Assembly: GCA_019233415.1 (NCBI GenBank)
Contig: JAFAMK010000439.1
Location: 1 to 24,922 of the forward strand
Reading direction: 5' to 3'
Source of the DNA: Vulcanimicrobiota bacterium
GTDB taxonomy: Bacteria > Vulcanimicrobiota > Vulcanimicrobiia > Vulcanimicrobiales > Vulcanimicrobiaceae
Length of the DNA: 24,922 bases
The notes under the pieces are model-generated. The model was not told the origin of the DNA. It worked only from the letters and a program-made list of their open reading frames with translations, and made no database searches. The translations under genes and the position numbers were made by a program. Below, piece after piece: positions 22,767-24,922 of the stretch; the first letter of the stretch is position 1; each line of letters opens with the position of its first letter.

Positions 22767-23854
22767 CCCGCCGTTCTGCGGCGCTCGTCGCGGGCGCGCT
22801 GTTCCTGGCGGCGTTCGCCGGTTCGTCCTGGCAAAACGCCGATGCGCAGGGCACGGTACTACGCAGCCCGTTCGTCGTCGCCGTGCAGAGCGCACGCCGC
22901 ACGGGGCTCACGCGCGTCGTTGCGTGCAAGACGCCGACGGCGCCGGTCCACGACGTCGAAGGCGTCTCGTACTACACCGACGCGCAGCACTCGGTCGCCG
23001 ATCCCACGAAGCGCGCGCAGAACGTCGCGCAACTGAAGCCGATCCGCGACTACCTCGCGACCGTCACGCGGCTCGTCGACGCGGCGGTCGTCGGCGACGA
23101 CGCGGCCGGCACGTGCGCGTGGACGTGGTTCCACGCGTGGGCGCAGGCGAACGCGCTCGACGGCACGGTGAACCGCCAGGGCGCGTACGAGCGCGAGTGG
23201 ACGCTGGGCGGGCTCGCACTGTCGTTTCTGAAGCTGCGCGACTCCGGCGTCGCCGATCCTGCGGGGAGCCCGGCAGTCGTCGCGAGCTGGCTCGCGGCGG
23301 TCGCGCGGCGCGTCGAACCCGCCTACGAAGGCCCGAAGGCAAACGCCAACAACCACGCCTATTGGACCGGGCTCGCGGTCGCCGCGGCCGGCGTCGCCGC
23401 CGACGACCGCGCGCTGTTCGACTGGGGCGTCGCGAAGTACAAGATCGGCGTCGACCAGATCACGCCGGACGGGACGCTCCCGCTCGAAATGGCGCGCGGC
23501 GAGCGTGCGCTGCACTACCACTTCTACGCGCTCACGCCGCTCGTGATGCTGGCGGAACTCGGCCGCGCGAACGGCGTCGACCTCTACGGCATGGACGGCG
23601 GCGCGCTGCACCGCCTCGTGCGCCGACTGATTCCGGCGGTCGCCGACCCGCAGTCGTTCGCGAAGCCGGCCGGCGCCGTGCAAGACATCGCCGCCGGCGG
23701 CCGTTTGTCCGTCGACGAGATCGAGTGGATCGAACCCTACGCGGCACACTTCCCATCGCCGGCGCTGGACGCGCTGCTGGCACGCTACCGCCCGCTCACC
23801 GATCCGCGGCTAGGCGGTGACGTGACAATGCTCTACACACAACGCGCCAGGTAG
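22763..23854 (+). CDS. exported polysaccharide lyase family 5 (alginate lyase-type) enzyme
   Basis: This encodes 363 residues with a signal peptide (MTRRSAALVAGALFLAAFAG). PL5 lyases cleave polymannuronate and, in some members, other polyuronides by beta-elimination. The signature NNHAYW (196-201) supplies Asn197 and His198, and EMARGERALHY supplies Arg245 and Tyr252. The spacings (47 and 7 residues) equal those of Sphingomonas A1-III (Asn191, His192, Arg239, Tyr246), as I recall them. LFDWGVAKYKIGVDQI and IEWIEPYAAHF also fit. The enzyme is probably periplasmic, acting on chains brought in by the adjacent receptor. Because the operon encodes glucuronate rather than DEH metabolism, the true substrate may be a glucuronan-like polymer rather than alginate. 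It ends the rightward operon. Confidence 0.9.
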   Translation: MTRRSAALVAGALFLAAFAGSSWQNADAQGTVLRSPFVVAVQSARRTGLTRVVACKTPTAPVHDVEGVSYYTDAQHSVADPTKRAQNVAQLKPIRDYLATVTRLVDAAVVGDDAAGTCAWTWFHAWAQANALDGTVNRQGAYEREWTLGGLALSFLKLRDSGVADPAGSPAVVASWLAAVARRVEPAYEGPKANANNHAYWTGLAVAAAGVAADDRALFDWGVAKYKIGVDQITPDGTLPLEMARGERALHYHFYALTPLVMLAELGRANGVDLYGMDGGALHRLVRRLIPAVADPQSFAKPAGAVQDIAAGGRLSVDEIEWIEPYAAHFPSPALDALLARYRPLTDPRLGGDVTMLYTQRAR

Positions 23855-23866
23855 CGGAGGTCCGCT
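23853..23866. terminator. possible small bidirectional hairpin between convergent genes
   Basis: AGCGGA (23853-23858) and TCCGCT (23861-23866) form an inverted repeat over the PL5 stop codon, in the 19-base gap before the convergent LOG gene's end. There is no T tract and the loop is very short, so terminator function is uncertain. Confidence 0.25.
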
Positions 23867-23873
23867 CAACCGG

Positions 23874-24416
23874 TCATCCGGCGCGACGCAGCCGCAGCAC
23901 GACCTCGTCCAAGCTGTTGTACGCTTCGACGATCGCGCGGTTCGCGTCGCTGATGAACCCGTTCGCGCTCGCGCCGTCGATCAGCGCCAGCAGCGGATCG
24001 TAGTACCCGTCGACGTTCGCGAGGATGCACGGCGCATCGACCAGCCGCAGCTGCACCCACGTGACGATCTCGAAGAACTCCTCGAACGTGCCGAACCCGC
24101 CCGGCAGCGCGACGAACGCGTCGGACAACTCCGACATCAGCTGCTTGCGCTCGTGCATCGACGCGACGACGCGCAGATCGACGCCGTCGTGCGCGATCTC
24201 ACGCTCTTCGAGAAAGCGCGGAATCACGCCGATGACTTCGCCGCCGGCCTCGAGCGCCGCATCCGCAAGCGCGCCCATCAACCCGACGCGCCCACCCCCG
24301 TACACGATCCCAATCCCCGCACGCGCGAGCGCGGTCCCGAACCGGCGCGCAAGCGCAGCGAAGCGCGGGTCGTTCCCGGCCGACGACCCGCAGTACACAC
24401 AGACCCGCACGCTCAT
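23874..24416 (-). CDS. LOG family protein (TIGR00730; nucleoside-5'-monophosphate phosphoribohydrolase type)
   Basis: This encodes 180 residues. The Rossmann-like fold starts VCVYCGSSAG (5-14), followed by YGGGRVGLMG (39-48), HERK with Arg90/Lys91, and the diagnostic PGGFGTFEE (105-113). In plants and some bacteria such proteins release cytokinin bases from nucleotide precursors; in most bacteria the family hydrolyses AMP-like nucleotides and its role is unclear. The ATG at 24416 begins MSVRVCVYCG, the usual family start. The frame extends upstream to 24461 but only through the end of the aminomutase gene. It lies 13 bases after that gene on the same strand, so it may be cotranscribed. No ribosome-binding site is obvious. 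Confidence 0.92.
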   Translation of the reverse strand: MSVRVCVYCGSSAGNDPRFAALARRFGTALARAGIGIVYGGGRVGLMGALADAALEAGGEVIGVIPRFLEEREIAHDGVDLRVVASMHERKQLMSELSDAFVALPGGFGTFEEFFEIVTWVQLRLVDAPCILANVDGYYDPLLALIDGASANGFISDANRAIVEAYNSLDEVVLRLRRAG

Positions 24417-24429
24417 CGCGCGCGGGGTT

Positions 24430-24922
24430 CTACGCGAGTGCGGCGACCTTCCCGCCTGCACGGCTGACGGCGTTGCGGATCATCTCGTCCTGGAGCACGG
24501 GGACGGCCCAGCGTGCCTGTGCTTCGGGCGAGAGCGTGTCGATCGGGTCGAAGTAGAGGAACGACTGGCCGGGTTTGACGCTCGGCGCGCTGTAGACGGC
24601 GATCCCGTTGTCGCGGTCGTAGTAGTCGAACGAGTGAATGTCGCGCTTGCCGCCGCCGCCGGGCGCGTCGCAGATGAAGAGCGGCGTGTTGAATCCGGCG
24701 GTCGTGCCGCGCACGGCCTTCTCCAGGTCGACCGAGGTCTGGATGGAGGTGCGCATCTCCTCGACGCCTTTGACGAGGTCGTGCATGTAGACGTAGTACG
24801 GGTGGACGTTGATCCACGAGAGCCGCTTCACCAGCAGCGTCATCGCTTCGACGTCGTCGTTGACGCCGCGGATCAGCACGCTCTGGTTGCGCACGACGAC
24901 GCCGCGCTGGAAGAGCAGCTCC
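24430..24922 (-). CDS. lysine 2,3-aminomutase family radical SAM/PLP enzyme (5' end beyond the window)
   Basis: The window holds the last 163 or so residues; the frame is open to the right edge, so the radical SAM CxxxCxxC region lies outside. What is visible is NQSVLIRGVNDD, the HPYYVYMHD segment followed by KGVEEMRTS, and DAPGGGGK, which contains the PLP-binding lysine of the family. This layout matches lysine 2,3-aminomutase and its close relatives (glutamate 2,3-aminomutase), which make beta-amino acids, often for lysine fermentation or as compatible solutes. Substrate specificity cannot be judged from this part. The gene continues leftward into the LOG gene after 13 bases. Confidence 0.9.
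   Translation of the reverse strand, partial: ELLFQRGVVVRNQSVLIRGVNDDVEAMTLLVKRLSWINVHPYYVYMHDLVKGVEEMRTSIQTSVDLEKAVRGTTAGFNTPLFICDAPGGGGKRDIHSFDYYDRDNGIAVYSAPSVKPGQSFLYFDPIDTLSPEAQARWAVPVLQDEMIRNAVSRAGGKVAALA

Noticed and set aside
1..24922. tRNA, rRNA, CRISPR arrays, riboswitches
   Set aside because: No cloverleaf, ribosomal sequence, regularly spaced repeat or known riboswitch core was noticed on either strand. A covariance-model scan would be decisive.

Overview
The window is GC-rich chromosomal DNA from a didermic bacterium: it carries a 1,013-residue TonB-dependent outer-membrane receptor with an N-terminal carboxypeptidase-regulatory-like domain. Genes are tightly packed and often overlap by 4 bases (GTGA, ATGA, TTGA), with GTG and TTG starts common. 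The receptor architecture and gene style remind me of Candidatus Eremiobacterota/Vulcanimicrobiota-like genomes. That is an impression only; no marker gene in the window settles the taxonomy.

Left part (1-5903): a leftward run of two tandem paralogous secreted S9 prolyl-oligopeptidase-family peptidases followed by an ABC-F ATPase cut by the window edge. Divergent from them is one exported protein of unknown function. A short dispersed-repeat-like sequence lies where that gene meets the next convergent gene.

Centre and right (5923-23854): a large uronic-acid utilisation locus. A GH79 beta-glucuronidase-like enzyme and a hexuronate-type MFS transporter run leftward, and uronate dehydrogenase (udh) runs rightward. 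Beyond an interruption, an alpha-ketoglutarate-semialdehyde-type dehydrogenase and a FadR-type GntR regulator run leftward. A rightward operon then encodes glucarate dehydratase (gudD), 5-dehydro-4-deoxyglucarate dehydratase (kdgD), an EamA transporter, a D-2-hydroxyacid dehydrogenase, a xylose-isomerase-like TIM-barrel protein, the TonB receptor, a dienelactone-hydrolase-family protein and a PL5 (alginate-lyase family) polysaccharide lyase. Together the enzymes spell the oxidative route glucuronate -> glucarolactone/glucarate -> 5-keto-4-deoxyglucarate -> alpha-ketoglutarate semialdehyde -> 2-oxoglutarate, preceded by capture and cleavage of a polyuronide. FadR-like operators (core GTC-N-GAC) occur in both divergent promoter regions.

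Interruption (9363-11511): an AT-richer cassette sits between udh and the dehydrogenase, bounded by an 18-bp direct repeat (17/18 identical). It holds an AvcD/DcdV-like anti-phage cytidine deaminase, a previously uncalled 48-residue ORF overlapping its 3' end with a strong ribosome-binding site, a perfect CGAAC-N4-GTTCG LexA-type box upstream, and a strong terminator. Removing the cassette with one repeat copy lets udh end at a new stop overlapping the convergent dehydrogenase gene, which reconstructs a plausible empty site. This SOS-box-controlled, repeat-bounded defence cassette is the most interesting object here.

Right end (23874-24922): a leftward pair, the C-terminal part of a lysine-2,3-aminomutase-family radical SAM enzyme followed by a LOG-family phosphoribohydrolase.
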